DNA of 64,000 nt from Clostridiales bacterium (GCA_004556395.1 SFHK01000009.1:8916-72915); one strand, 5' to 3'; positions 17,717 through 26,788 are shown, counted from the first letter of the stretch. Notes: generated by a model not told the origin, from the letters alone. Program-made: numbers and translations.

Positions 17717-18523
17717 TCAATCCTCCCGTTGTTCAAATACGAGCTCAACGCCCAGCTTGCCGAGTACGTCCCTCCACCTTTCGCCGGGGTCGCGGTCGGT
17801 CACGATGGTGCTCAGCTGGCCGAGCTCCCCGATTCGCGCGAACGCGATCCGGTCAAACTTGCCGTGATCCGCCGCGAGAATCACCTGCCGCGCCGCAGAC
17901 ATCATTGCGCGCTTGACCAGCGCCGTATCCTCGTGCCGGTCGGTAAACCCGGCGCGCAGGTCGAGACTGCCGCAGGAAAGAATCGCCTTGTCCACGTGAT
18001 ACGAGCGCACCATACTCTCCGCCTGAAAACCGGCGAAGGAAGGTGCGCTCGTGCGGAGCGCGCCGCCCGTGCAGAGCACATTCCAGCCCTGAACGGAGGC
18101 GATCTCCCGAATGATCTCCATGGAATTGGTGATCACGGTCAGATTCTTTTTGCTTTTCAGTTCACGCGCGATGTAATAGGATGTGGAGCTTTCGTCGAGG
18201 ATGATGTATTCCCCGTCGGAAATCAAAGACGCGACCAGATGAGCGATCACGGTTTTGGAAGCGACGTCCGCGCGCTTGCGAATGTCGTAGGGCGTGTCTT
18301 CCCGGCCGTCCTCGCGCAAAACGGCGCCGCCGTAGGTACGCGAAACCAGCCCCTCCGTCTCCAGACGCTCGAGGTCGCGGCGAATGGTTTCCTCCGACAC
18401 GGAATAGGCGGCGCTCAGCTCGCTTACGTGCACGCGCTTTTCGTCCAGCAGCTGCATGCGAATACGTTTGCGGCGTTCTACGGCCAGCAAGCGCTCATCC
18501 CCTCTCGGCTTTAGTGGGTTCAT
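17717..18523 (-). CDS. DeoR/GlpR-family transcriptional regulator
   Basis: 268 residues. N-terminal winged helix with the family signature KRVHVSELSAAYSVSEETIRRDLERLE (two parts, about 29-55) and a C-terminal DeoR sensor domain (GEYIILDESSTSYYIARELK, then TNSMEI, then GGALR). Such regulators usually bind a phosphorylated sugar and repress their own operon. It is the promoter-proximal gene of the operon running to 7210, so it is the probable local switch. The ATG sits in GATACAATGAAC. Confidence 0.92.
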   Translation of the reverse strand: MNPLKPRGDERLLAVERRKRIRMQLLDEKRVHVSELSAAYSVSEETIRRDLERLETEGLVSRTYGGAVLREDGREDTPYDIRKRADVASKTVIAHLVASLISDGEYIILDESSTSYYIARELKSKKNLTVITNSMEIIREIASVQGWNVLCTGGALRTSAPSFAGFQAESMVRSYHVDKAILSCGSLDLRAGFTDRHEDTALVKRAMMSAARQVILAADHGKFDRIAFARIGELGQLSTIVTDRDPGERWRDVLGKLGVELVFEQRED

Positions 18524-18559
18524 TGTATCACAACTCGCCCAAAATATCCACCCAAACTC

Positions 18560-18600
18560 GTTGGTTTGTGTGTTATTTTTCTTGCTTTTGTTGTTTTATG
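18560..18600 (-). promoter_or_regulatory. Candidate DeoR operator region
   Basis: Upstream of the DeoR gene the minus strand carries repeated A/C-rich half-sites (AAAACAACAAAAG and AATAACACACAAACC), similar to the AACAAA-type repeats bound by some DeoR-family repressors. No clean promoter could be fixed. Confidence 0.3.
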
Positions 18601-18657
18601 AGGGATTTACGACGCTTTTTATGGGGTATTCACGCCTTGAATCCCTCAATCCCACAT

Positions 18658-19557
18658 TCAGCGATAGCGGTTTCTGAGAAAAAGCGCCGCCGCGAGCGCC
18701 GCAATCACCGCGCTCGGCAAAAAACGCGCATAGAAAACCGGCGAAAGCAGCACCGTCTTCAGCGGTTCCCCGTACATCGGCAGCAGCTCCGCGAGCCCCT
18801 CCGACTGGACATACAGCGTGCTCACGACGAAGAAAAGCACCCCGCCCAGCACGATTCCGCCCGCCGAGCACAGGCTTACCATCCACACCTGATACCGGTC
18901 GCGCAGGCCGCCCATCTTCTCATAGATCAGGTTTACCAGCAGGGGAATGAGCGCGGCAGGAAGGAAGAAGGATGAAATGCCAAGATACTCCATCAGCGCC
19001 CACGCGGCCGCCGCGGCCAGCAGACCGAGAAGGCCGCCCACAGCGCCCCTTCGCGCGCGCTTCCTGCGAATCGTTGAGCGGTTCTCTCCGCGCTTCGCCC
19101 GTCCGGTTTCCGCGCATTCCGCGCACACGGGCACGAGCTCGCCGTCGATCGCCGAAAGCGTGTACGTCTCCCCCTCCTCGAATTCCCGGCGGCAGCGCGC
19201 GCACAGCACACCCATCTCCCGGCCGTAGGGGCGCAGCAGCGGGTCGGCCTCTGCGAGAAAGCGACGCATGTCGTCGAGCGGGTCGTTCCCATAAAACCGG
19301 AACGCCAGCGCGTTGGCGAAGGCGGTCTCCACCGGCTTCGCGCCGTAGCGCGCCAGCTTTTCCGCAAGCGCTTCCTCAAGCGCCTTCCGCCTGCCGCCGC
19401 GGGGCAGGTTCAGACAGACCATGACGCGCAGCGCCGTTTCCTCCTCGGCGCGCAGCGTGATGTACATGTCCTCATATCTTCCCGCGTATAGACCGTCGAC
19501 GCATTCCAGCGAATGCTCCGCCGCAAACGCCTGAATACGGTCGTTTAATTCCTGCAT
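18658..19557 (-). CDS. Membrane protein with cytoplasmic four-cysteine zinc-ribbon-like motif
   Basis: 299 residues, family not recognised. Residues 1-110 form a soluble alpha/beta-like domain. At about 118-150 a CARC...CAEC pair (two CxxC knuckles 26 residues apart) suggests a zinc ribbon. After a basic stretch (KRGENRSTIRRKRARRG) come three or four hydrophobic helices (about 170-295). SD GGAGG lies before the ATG. It lies between the DeoR operon and the GH106-like gene, 21 bases after the latter, so it may be cotranscribed with it. Function unknown. Confidence 0.7.
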   Translation of the reverse strand: MQELNDRIQAFAAEHSLECVDGLYAGRYEDMYITLRAEEETALRVMVCLNLPRGGRRKALEEALAEKLARYGAKPVETAFANALAFRFYGNDPLDDMRRFLAEADPLLRPYGREMGVLCARCRREFEEGETYTLSAIDGELVPVCAECAETGRAKRGENRSTIRRKRARRGAVGGLLGLLAAAAAWALMEYLGISSFFLPAALIPLLVNLIYEKMGGLRDRYQVWMVSLCSAGGIVLGGVLFFVVSTLYVQSEGLAELLPMYGEPLKTVLLSPVFYARFLPSAVIAALAAALFLRNRYR

Positions 19558-19578
19558 ATCCGTTTCCTCCCGTTTGTT

Positions 19579-21900
19579 TTATCCCTCGCGGATGATCAGC
19601 TTCGTGCCGCCCAGGAGTCCGCTCGGCCACGGCTTGTGTTCATAATGAGAGACCAGCGAATTGGTTACGTCCACCTCGATCAGGTTCTCGCCCGCCTTCA
19701 GAAAGCGCGTCACGTCCACGCGGTACGGCGGCGCAAGCAGCGCGCCCGCGTCCTGCCCGTTCACGCGCACCTCGGCCATCTCGCGGACATCGCCCAGACA
19801 CAGCTCCGCCCGCGCCGGAAGCTTCCGAAGCGCCACCGCGCAGCGCGCGGTCAGCCTGCCGGAGAATACGCGTATCGCTTCGATCCCCTGCCAGTCGCCC
19901 ACGCCAGGAACGGTGCTTCCGTCCGGAAGCGTCAGCTGCCAGCAATCGTCCAGCGGCTTCGTCTCGCGAATCCTGCCCGCCGGCACTTTCAACGGCAGCT
20001 CTTCCGCGCCCGCGCAGCGGCACACGTAGAGCAGCTGCCGTCTTTCCAGATGGACTTTCAGCCGTCCGCTTTCGGCGTTCTCCTGCCACGCTTCGCCCGT
20101 CCACGGGTCGAGCACGGCCACTGTGCCGGTAAAGGGCAGCGTCGCCGTGCCGGAATAATCCCCGCCCAGCTCGTTGGCAAGCAGCACAAATTCCTCGTCC
20201 CCGCGCTTCACGTGCGACGCGCGAATGCCCGACGCGCTGCCGCTCAGGCGAACCGTGCGCCATTCGCCGCCCAGCGCCCGCGCGGAGCGCACAATCTTCA
20301 ACCCCTGCTTCGCGTATGTACGGAGCGCGGCCAGCGCCGCCTCGTCGTATTCCAGCGCGTCGTCCAGCAACACGGCCTCGTAGCGCTGCTTTGCCACGGC
20401 CAGCGCGCCGTTTTCCGGCATTCCCAGCTTCAGAAGCTGCTCGTCCGTCAGATAGTTAAACTCGATCTGCCGTTCATACAGCGCGCGCACCTTCTCCACC
20501 GGCAGGCTGTCGCCCGTGCCCAGCACGGCCACACGCGCCTGATTCACGCCGTCGGTATTCAGCGTGCAGGCGCGGGCGATGAACGAAGCAATCTGCCCAT
20601 AGTGCGGCCAACAGATGTTGTTCGGGCCCGCGTCCGGTGGGCGATCCATCTGCACGGGACGCGCCAGCTCGTAATAGAACGCGTGCGGGATGATGAGATT
20701 GCAGCCGCGCACAAACAGCCAGTTCAGATACCAGCGCATATCGTCCACGTTGAACGCCCACATTTCCCCGTTCGGCCCGCAGCAGCCGAAGCATTCGTTC
20801 AGGTTACGGCGCGCGCCGGTATACCTCGCCGCGTCCGACGCACACTTTGCCTGCGCGCTCTCCGCGCCGCCCAGCGCCAGATCGTTTTCCGGCGCGACCC
20901 AGCGCCACACGATGTCCTGCCCCGGAATGCCGAAGCTTTCCAGCAGCTTGATGTTCTGCGGCCCGTGCGGGTGGCCGCACAGAGCGATTCCGTGTGAAAC
21001 GCACCAGTCGGAAATGGGCTTATAATAAGTTCGGGTCATGCGCTCGTCTACAAGACGGCCGAACCGCGCGCGGATTTTCTTCTCCGCGCCGCCGCAGGGC
21101 AGGAACAGCGCGGGCAGGTCGGCAAGCGGAAAGCCCTTCTCCGCCAGCTCCGCTTCAAAGCCCTCCGTCCACGGGCACATGCCCCGCCGCCCGGCGCGCC
21201 CGGTCGGGCTGGGTTCGTCGGTAAAGAAGCCCAGTATCGTTTCGCCGAAATACGGCTTCAGCCGGTCGTAGTACCGCTGATGCGTCAGGCGAATGAACGC
21301 CTGCATGGCTTCTGCATTCAGAAGGTCGGCCGCCGCGGGCGCGTTCGGCTGCCCGTCGTCCTCGTTTTCATGGATTCCGCGAATCGTGCCGCGGGTAAAG
21401 CCGGCGACCAGCCGGCATTCCGTTTCGTCTGCCGAAGGCACCTCCTCCGGCTCCAATACACGCGCGCTCCCGGGAACAAAGCCTTCTCCGCTTCTTACAA
21501 GCGCGATTCGCGCAAGCGTTTTGTCGCCCTCTTCCGGCGCGTCGCCCGGCGCGCGCAGACACAGGCCGCGCGCGGCATAGGCTGGATTCTCCTGAACCAC
21601 CATGCCGTGCGCCGAGCCGGAGGGATACATGCCCTCGTCATACAAAAGCACGCGCATGCCGTGCGACGCCGCGAAGGAAACAATGCTCTCGATGCGATCC
21701 AGAAACGCGTCCGAAAGATAACACAGGGATTCGGGCACGCCGACGCGCGGATGCAATACCACCGCGCGAACGCCGTGCGAAAGAAAGTCATTCAGCTGTC
21801 TTTCAAGCTCCCCGTCGTTCAGGTCGCCGTTTAAAAACCAGAAGGGAAAAGGTGAAAATTCAGCGTCGGGCGCTCGAAACGCCTCCCGTATCGACTTCAT
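19579..21900 (-). CDS. GH106-like glycoside hydrolase (putative alpha-L-rhamnosidase)
   Basis: 773 residues, no signal peptide, so cytoplasmic. The N-terminal TIM-barrel-like region begins PFPFWFLNGDLNDGELERQ and VVLHPRVGVP, a pattern I associate with GH106 and related large hydrolases. It continues with YDEGMYPSG, ETILGFFTDEPSP and LCGHPHGPQN (Asp/Glu/His-rich, candidate catalytic positions). A C-terminal jelly-roll sugar-binding-like domain (about 640-770) ends with LIEVDVTNSLVSHYEHKPWPSGLLGG. GH106 members release alpha-L-rhamnose. Rhamnosidase activity is inference; other unsaturated-glycan enzymes share this build. SD AGGAGG is eight bases before the ATG. Confidence 0.72.
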   Translation of the reverse strand: MKSIREAFRAPDAEFSPFPFWFLNGDLNDGELERQLNDFLSHGVRAVVLHPRVGVPESLCYLSDAFLDRIESIVSFAASHGMRVLLYDEGMYPSGSAHGMVVQENPAYAARGLCLRAPGDAPEEGDKTLARIALVRSGEGFVPGSARVLEPEEVPSADETECRLVAGFTRGTIRGIHENEDDGQPNAPAAADLLNAEAMQAFIRLTHQRYYDRLKPYFGETILGFFTDEPSPTGRAGRRGMCPWTEGFEAELAEKGFPLADLPALFLPCGGAEKKIRARFGRLVDERMTRTYYKPISDWCVSHGIALCGHPHGPQNIKLLESFGIPGQDIVWRWVAPENDLALGGAESAQAKCASDAARYTGARRNLNECFGCCGPNGEMWAFNVDDMRWYLNWLFVRGCNLIIPHAFYYELARPVQMDRPPDAGPNNICWPHYGQIASFIARACTLNTDGVNQARVAVLGTGDSLPVEKVRALYERQIEFNYLTDEQLLKLGMPENGALAVAKQRYEAVLLDDALEYDEAALAALRTYAKQGLKIVRSARALGGEWRTVRLSGSASGIRASHVKRGDEEFVLLANELGGDYSGTATLPFTGTVAVLDPWTGEAWQENAESGRLKVHLERRQLLYVCRCAGAEELPLKVPAGRIRETKPLDDCWQLTLPDGSTVPGVGDWQGIEAIRVFSGRLTARCAVALRKLPARAELCLGDVREMAEVRVNGQDAGALLAPPYRVDVTRFLKAGENLIEVDVTNSLVSHYEHKPWPSGLLGGTKLIIREG

Positions 21901-21938
21901 GCGGATTCCTCCTAAAAACAGTTGTCTATTGCATGGGT

Positions 21939-21967
21939 ATCATACCACATTTTTCAATTCCAGGCAA
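21939..21967 (-). promoter_or_regulatory. Promoter of the GH106-like gene
   Basis: Minus strand TTGCCT (21967-21962), 17-base spacer, TATGAT (21944-21939), about 38 bases before the start codon. Confidence 0.5.
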
Positions 21968-22035
21968 TCGAGTTTTCGCATTCTCCTGTCATGCGGAAAG
22001 CCATGGCTGTAACCATCAAAAATATTTTCGGGCAT

Positions 22036-22069
22036 AACAAAACAGCGTCCGACCGAAGCTGAACGCTGT
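22036..22069 (-). terminator. Terminator of the CbiC-family gene
   Basis: Minus strand ACAGCGT (22069-22063) / ACGCTGT (22048-22042), then TTTG. Confidence 0.65.
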
Positions 22070-22104
22070 CTGCTGTTGAATCCTGCCTGACACTCGACGT
22101 TTCC

Positions 22105-22716
22105 TCAAACCGTTTCCTTTGGCCGGATCGCGCGAAGAATGGCGTTCAGAATGCCGGCCGTCACGACGGTGCCGCCCTTTTTGCCGCGCGCGACGATATA
22201 GGCCATATCGCTGTCGCGAAGCTTCTCCTTCAGCTGCACGACGTTCGCGAAGCCGCTGGGCGCGGCCAGCACGCAGACCTCGCTGAGCGGCTCATGCTGA
22301 CGGCGAATCAGCACGCGGTTCAGCGCCGCCGGGGCGGAGCCCACCACCAGCAGCTTGGGGCCGGGAATCGCAAGGCCGATATCGACCGCGATTTCCGCGC
22401 GCGTCGTGTGACGGATCTCCGCCAGCTGAAGCACCTCAGGATCGTCAATAAAGCATCTCACGCGGGTATTCGTGCCTTCCAGCGTCGAATAGTCGATATC
22501 CGCGGTAATCAGCTGCGTGTCCACAAGAATCGTGCCGCCCGCAGCCACCAGTCTCTTGATATGGGTCAATGCGGTGGGGCTGAACTGCAAACTTTGCGCC
22601 AGCTGGGGATCCGCGGTATCCTTTTCAATCTGAGCAATAATTTCGGATACCTCGGCGCTGATGTACGGTATTCCGAAGCGACGCGACGCCGCTCCTCTTT
22701 GAGGCTGTCTTGCCAT
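22105..22716 (-). CDS. CbiC/CobH (precorrin-8X methylmutase) family protein lacking catalytic His
   Basis: 203 residues. The precorrin-8X methylmutase fold is clear from GGTILVDTQLITADI, VVGSAPAALNRVL and YIVARGKKGGTVVTAGILNAI. The normal enzyme moves a methyl group from C-11 to C-12 to form hydrogenobyrinate or cobyrinate, using a His (H43 in CobH, in RMVHACGS). Aligning from the shared FSP motif puts K32 of EKDTAD at that His. The usual N-terminal substrate strand is also rewritten. No other cobalamin gene is nearby, and it has its own promoter and terminator. I infer a repurposed paralogue that may bind a corrin or tetrapyrrole without methylmutase activity. SD GAGGTGAG lies three bases before the ATG. 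Confidence 0.8.
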   Translation of the reverse strand: MARQPQRGAASRRFGIPYISAEVSEIIAQIEKDTADPQLAQSLQFSPTALTHIKRLVAAGGTILVDTQLITADIDYSTLEGTNTRVRCFIDDPEVLQLAEIRHTTRAEIAVDIGLAIPGPKLLVVGSAPAALNRVLIRRQHEPLSEVCVLAAPSGFANVVQLKEKLRDSDMAYIVARGKKGGTVVTAGILNAILRAIRPKETV

Positions 22717-22773
22717 ACACTCACCTCATTCGTCCTTATCCATAAATAACGCATATAAAATACAACCATCATT

Positions 22774-22802
22774 ACTATACAGAAAGCAGGTTGTCTTGTC
22801 AA
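22774..22802 (-). promoter_or_regulatory. Strong sigma-A promoter of the CbiC-family gene
   Basis: Minus strand TTGACA (22802-22797), 17-base spacer, TATAGT (22779-22774), about 58 bases before the ATG. Confidence 0.75.
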
Positions 22803-22907
22803 GTGAAATTGTGAACATTTCCGTTTTACGTCGGTTAATTCCGTTTGTTTAACATAACTTCAATCTACATGACCGCCGAAATGGCTTCTCACAAACCGCT
22901 TTTTTGC

Positions 22908-22941
22908 CGAAAAATGCCCGCTCCGAAAACTCGAAGCGGGC
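22908..22941 (-). terminator. Terminator of clpB
   Basis: Minus strand GCCCGCT (22941-22935) / AGCGGGC (22922-22916), then ATTTTTC. Confidence 0.75.
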
Positions 22942-22950
22942 AAAAGGGAA

Positions 22951-25584
22951 TTACGCATTCTCGGGCACGGTCTCGGCGGGCGTGGCGTCGGCCACAAGCT
23001 CGCCATCCCGCACGTTGATCACGACGTTGCTCTCGTCCTGAACCTCCAGCCGCAGGATGGCCTTGGCCAGCAGTGTCTCCACGTTGCGCTGGATATAGCG
23101 GCGCAGCGGTCTGGCGCCGTACTGCGGAGAGTACGCGTCCTCGATGACCTTGTCCTTCGCGCCCTCGGACAGCGTCACATGAATGTGCTTGTCCGCGAGA
23201 CGGCGATTGACGTCGTTCATCATCAGGTCGATGATCGCGCCGATCTGATCGCGCATCAGACCCTTGAAGTAGATAATCTCGTCCAGTCGGTTCAGGAACT
23301 CCGGGCGGAACGCGCCGTGCAGCATGCCGTCGACCTCGTTCTTCGCTTCCTCCGTGATTTCGCCGTCCGGCCCGATACCGTCCAGAATCACGTCGCTGCC
23401 GATGTTTGAGGTGAGGATGATGATGGCGTTGCGGAAGTCCACCGTGCGCCCCTGCGAATCGGTCAGGCGGCCGTCGTCCAGCAGCTGCAGAAGCACGTTG
23501 AACACGTCCGGGTGCGCCTTTTCGATTTCATCAAACAGAACCACCGAATACGGCTTTCTGCGCACGGCCTCGGTCAGCTGGCCGCCCTCCTCGTAGCCCA
23601 CGTATCCCGGAGGCGCTCCGATCAGGCGGGACACGGAGAATTTCTCCATGTACTCGCTCATGTCGATGCGTACCATGGCCTTCTCGTCGTCAAACAGCGC
23701 CTGTGCCAGCGCCTTCGCCAGCTCGGTTTTGCCTACGCCGGTCGGGCCTAAGAACAGGAACGAGCCAACCGGCCGGTCGGGATCCTGAATGCCCGCGCGG
23801 GAACGCAAGATGGCTTCGGACACGCGCTTCACCGCGTCGTCCTGACCAATGACCCTCTTATGCAGCTCCTCGTCGAGTCTCAGAAGCTTCTCGCGCTCGC
23901 TCTCCATCAGACGCGCCACGGGAATGCCCGTCCAGCGCGCGACGATGCGGGCGATTTCGTCCTCGGTCACGCGGTCGCGCAGAAGCGAACGCGCCGACTT
24001 GTCCTTCTCCGCCGCTTCCTCGGCTTCCTTCAATTCCTTGGTCAGCTGCGGCAGCTTGCCGTATTTCAGCTCAGCAGCCTTGTTCAGGTCGTACTCGCGC
24101 TCGGCCAGCTGAATGTCGGCGTTCACCTTTTCAATCTGCTCGCGCAGGGTGCGCACGCGGCCAATAGCGTTCTTCTCGTTTTCCCAGCGCGCCTTCATTT
24201 CATTGAACTGATCGCGCTTCTCGGCCAGCTCCTTGCGAACCTTGTTCAGCTGCTCCACCGAAGCCTTTTCATCCTGCTCGTGAGACAGGGCGACCTCTTC
24301 GATTTCCAGCCGCATGATTTCGCGGCGAACGTCGTCCAGCTCCTGCGGCATGGAGTCCATCTCGGTGCGGATCATGGCACACGCCTCGTCCACAAGGTCG
24401 ATGGCCTTGTCGGGCAGGAAACGGTCGGAAATGTACCGATCGCTCAAAACCGCCGCCGCCACCAGCGCCTGATCGGTGATCTTCACGCCGTGGAAGACCT
24501 CGTAGCGCTCCTCAAGGCCGCGCAGGATGGAGATGGTGTCCTCCACCGTCGGCTCGTTTACCATAACCGGCTGGAAGCGGCGCTCCAGCGCGGCATCCTT
24601 TTCGATGTACTTGCGGTACTCGTCCAGCGTCGTCGCGCCGACGCAGTGCAGCTCGCCTCTGGCCAGCATCGGCTTCAGCAGGTTGCCCGCGTCCATGCTG
24701 CCCTCGCTGCGGCCCGCGCCCACAATCGTGTGCAGCTCGTCGATAAACAGAATGATGCGGCCGTTGGATTCCTTGATTTCGCTGAGAACCGCCTTCAGAC
24801 GCTCCTCAAACTCGCCCTTGTACTTCGCGCCGGCGATCAGCGCGCCCATGTCCAGCGAGAACAGCTGCCTGTCCTTCAGGGAGGAAGGCACGTCGCCCTG
24901 CACGATTCGCTGCGCCAGTCCCTCGGCGATGGCCGTCTTGCCCACGCCCGGCTCGCCGATCAGCACGGGGTTGTTCTTCGACTTTCTCGAAAGAATGCGG
25001 ATCACGTTTCGAATCTCGTTGTCGCGGCCGATAACCGGGTCGAGCTTCTGCTTGCGCGCCAGCTCGGTGAGATCCTGCCCGTACTTCTTCAGCGCTTCAT
25101 AGGTGGCTTCCGGCGAATCCGTCGTCACGCGCACGTTGCCGCGCACGGTCTGAAGCGCCGCCATCACCTTGTCCTTTTCAATGCCGAACTGCTCAAACAG
25201 CCGCTTCATCTGCGGGTTCGCGCGCTCGATCAGACCGATCAGCAGGTGCTCCACCGACACGTATTCGTCCTTCATGTGCGCGGCCTCGTCCTCCGCGGCC
25301 AGCAGCGCCTGATTCACGTCCTGCGAGATGTACACCTTGTCCGGCTCATGACCCGGGCCGCTTACGCGCGGAATGCGGGAAACCAGCTCGTCGCACGCTT
25401 CCTTCAGCGAGGTGGTGTTTACCTCCATCTTCTTCAGAAGCTCCGGCGTCAGTCCGCCGTCCTGGGAAAGCAGCGCGCTTAAAAGGTGCGGCTGCTCGAT
25501 TTGCATATTGGAATATCGGAGTGCGATCTGCTGCCCAAGCTGCAGCGCCTCCAGCGATTTCTTCGTGAATTTCGATGCATCCAT
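22951..25584 (-). CDS. clpB: ATP-dependent chaperone ClpB
   Basis: 877 residues from the ATG at 25584 (GGAGG nine bases before); the frame open to 25647 would cover the operator and is not the start. The Clp N domain (MDASKFTKKSLEALQ...) is followed by AAA1 with Walker A GEPGVGKT and Walker B FIDELHT, a long coiled-coil middle domain (about 410-530), and AAA2 with GPTGVGKTELAKALA and LFDEIEKAHPDV. ClpB works with DnaK to dissolve protein aggregates. The coiled coil and the absence of a ClpP-binding tripeptide loop fit ClpB, not ClpC. It is expressed from a CtsR-controlled promoter, so induced by heat or protein stress. Confidence 0.97.
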   Translation of the reverse strand: MDASKFTKKSLEALQLGQQIALRYSNMQIEQPHLLSALLSQDGGLTPELLKKMEVNTTSLKEACDELVSRIPRVSGPGHEPDKVYISQDVNQALLAAEDEAAHMKDEYVSVEHLLIGLIERANPQMKRLFEQFGIEKDKVMAALQTVRGNVRVTTDSPEATYEALKKYGQDLTELARKQKLDPVIGRDNEIRNVIRILSRKSKNNPVLIGEPGVGKTAIAEGLAQRIVQGDVPSSLKDRQLFSLDMGALIAGAKYKGEFEERLKAVLSEIKESNGRIILFIDELHTIVGAGRSEGSMDAGNLLKPMLARGELHCVGATTLDEYRKYIEKDAALERRFQPVMVNEPTVEDTISILRGLEERYEVFHGVKITDQALVAAAVLSDRYISDRFLPDKAIDLVDEACAMIRTEMDSMPQELDDVRREIMRLEIEEVALSHEQDEKASVEQLNKVRKELAEKRDQFNEMKARWENEKNAIGRVRTLREQIEKVNADIQLAEREYDLNKAAELKYGKLPQLTKELKEAEEAAEKDKSARSLLRDRVTEDEIARIVARWTGIPVARLMESEREKLLRLDEELHKRVIGQDDAVKRVSEAILRSRAGIQDPDRPVGSFLFLGPTGVGKTELAKALAQALFDDEKAMVRIDMSEYMEKFSVSRLIGAPPGYVGYEEGGQLTEAVRRKPYSVVLFDEIEKAHPDVFNVLLQLLDDGRLTDSQGRTVDFRNAIIILTSNIGSDVILDGIGPDGEITEEAKNEVDGMLHGAFRPEFLNRLDEIIYFKGLMRDQIGAIIDLMMNDVNRRLADKHIHVTLSEGAKDKVIEDAYSPQYGARPLRRYIQRNVETLLAKAILRLEVQDESNVVINVRDGELVADATPAETVPENA

Positions 25585-25619
25585 CGTTCTGCGCCTCCGT
25601 TCAGGAAGGTTTGTCTTGC

Positions 25620-25665
25620 TTTGACCTTCTTTGACCATTATAGTCACCTACCCATTCCCTGTCAA
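25620..25665 (-). promoter_or_regulatory. clpB promoter with CtsR operator
   Basis: Minus strand: perfect TTGACA (25665-25660), 17-base spacer, perfect TATAAT (25642-25637). It is followed at once by GGTCAAAGAAGGTCAAA (25636-25620), an exact match to the direct-repeat CtsR heptad consensus. CtsR bound here would block transcription start; stress releases it. ctsR itself is not in the window. Confidence 0.93.
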
Positions 25666-25681
25666 GTCCCTCATTTGTAAT

Positions 25682-26746
25682 TTATATGTTAAATGCGCTC
25701 CAGCGCATCCACAGCGTTCGAAATACCTCCATAAAGCCCGGCTTCCGCGTTTCCTTCTCGCGCAGAAGCGGCGCGCACACAACCCGTTCTCCGTTCACGA
25801 CAGCCCAGACGCGTTCCCCTCCTTCATTGCTTTCAATCTCCGTATCCGCCGTCTCCCCCTCCCGAACCGGAACGCGCAGCGCCGAAAGCAGTGTGAATCG
25901 TTCCTTTCCTTCCGTAAGCACGGCTCCCTCCGGCAGAACTTCAACCATGGAATACGTTTCAAACCCGTAATCCATGATATCCGCCGCTTCCTCAAACCAG
26001 TTCGGGCAATTCAGCGCCGCGCCCACCACGCGCATGCCGTCCCGCTCCGCCGCGAACACCAGACAGCGCCCTGCCTTCTTCGTGAAGCCCGTCTTGATTC
26101 CCAGCGCTCCGTCATAGGTGCGCAGAAGCTTGTTTTTGTTCGTCAATACGCGCATGTATTCGTGATCCGTCCACGGGATCGTCCGGCGCTTCGTCGACAC
26201 AATCGCGACAAACGCCTCATGCCGCATGGCTTCCCGGGCGATCGTCGCGATGCCCCGCGCGGACGCGCCGTTCCCGCCGGAATCCAGCCCGTTCGGCGTG
26301 GTGAAATACGCGTTCGCGCCCAGCGACCCGGCGCGCGCGTTCATCCGCTCGGCAAACGCTTCCACGCTCCCTGCCACATGCTCGGCAATCGCCACCGCCG
26401 CGTCGTTTCCGCTTCGGAGCATCAGGCCGTAGAGCATTTCCTCCATGGTCAGCTGTTCGCCCTCGCTCAGATAAATCGACGTGCCGGGCACGCCGCTGGC
26501 GTTCTTCCCCGCGGTGACGATTTCGTCCATCGCGCAGCTTTCAATCGCCAGAAGCGCCGTCATGATCTTCGTGGTGGAGGCAATCGCCAGCCGCTCGTCG
26601 GCATTCTTTTCAAACAGCACGCGCCCGGTTTCCGCTTCCAGCAGAATGGCGGCGCGCGCGCCTGTCAGCGGCGCTTCCGCATTCGCGATTGGAGTCAGCA
26701 GGCATAGCGCCGCCGCCATCAAAAGAAAAGTCCGTCTCAAACGCAC
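25682..26746 (-). CDS. D-alanyl-D-alanine carboxypeptidase (PBP5/DacF type)
   Basis: 354 residues from a GTG at 26746, with GGAGG just upstream. The Sec signal peptide ends ANAEA. Serine peptidase S11 motifs are complete: S57-x-x-K60 (STTK), SGN at 112-114, KTG at 218-220. A C-terminal PBP5-associated-like domain follows, ending in a short hydrophobic/aromatic helix (VFRTLWMRWSAF) that may act as a membrane amphipathic anchor. The enzyme trims terminal D-Ala from peptidoglycan stem peptides. DacF/DacB homologues act on spore cortex in sporulating species; vegetative versus spore role cannot be decided here. Confidence 0.93.
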   Translation of the reverse strand: MRLRRTFLLMAAALCLLTPIANAEAPLTGARAAILLEAETGRVLFEKNADERLAIASTTKIMTALLAIESCAMDEIVTAGKNASGVPGTSIYLSEGEQLTMEEMLYGLMLRSGNDAAVAIAEHVAGSVEAFAERMNARAGSLGANAYFTTPNGLDSGGNGASARGIATIAREAMRHEAFVAIVSTKRRTIPWTDHEYMRVLTNKNKLLRTYDGALGIKTGFTKKAGRCLVFAAERDGMRVVGAALNCPNWFEEAADIMDYGFETYSMVEVLPEGAVLTEGKERFTLLSALRVPVREGETADTEIESNEGGERVWAVVNGERVVCAPLLREKETRKPGFMEVFRTLWMRWSAFNI

Positions 26747-26788
26747 CGCCTCCTCCCCTCACTGTATGCGAACGCAACAATTCTATAC

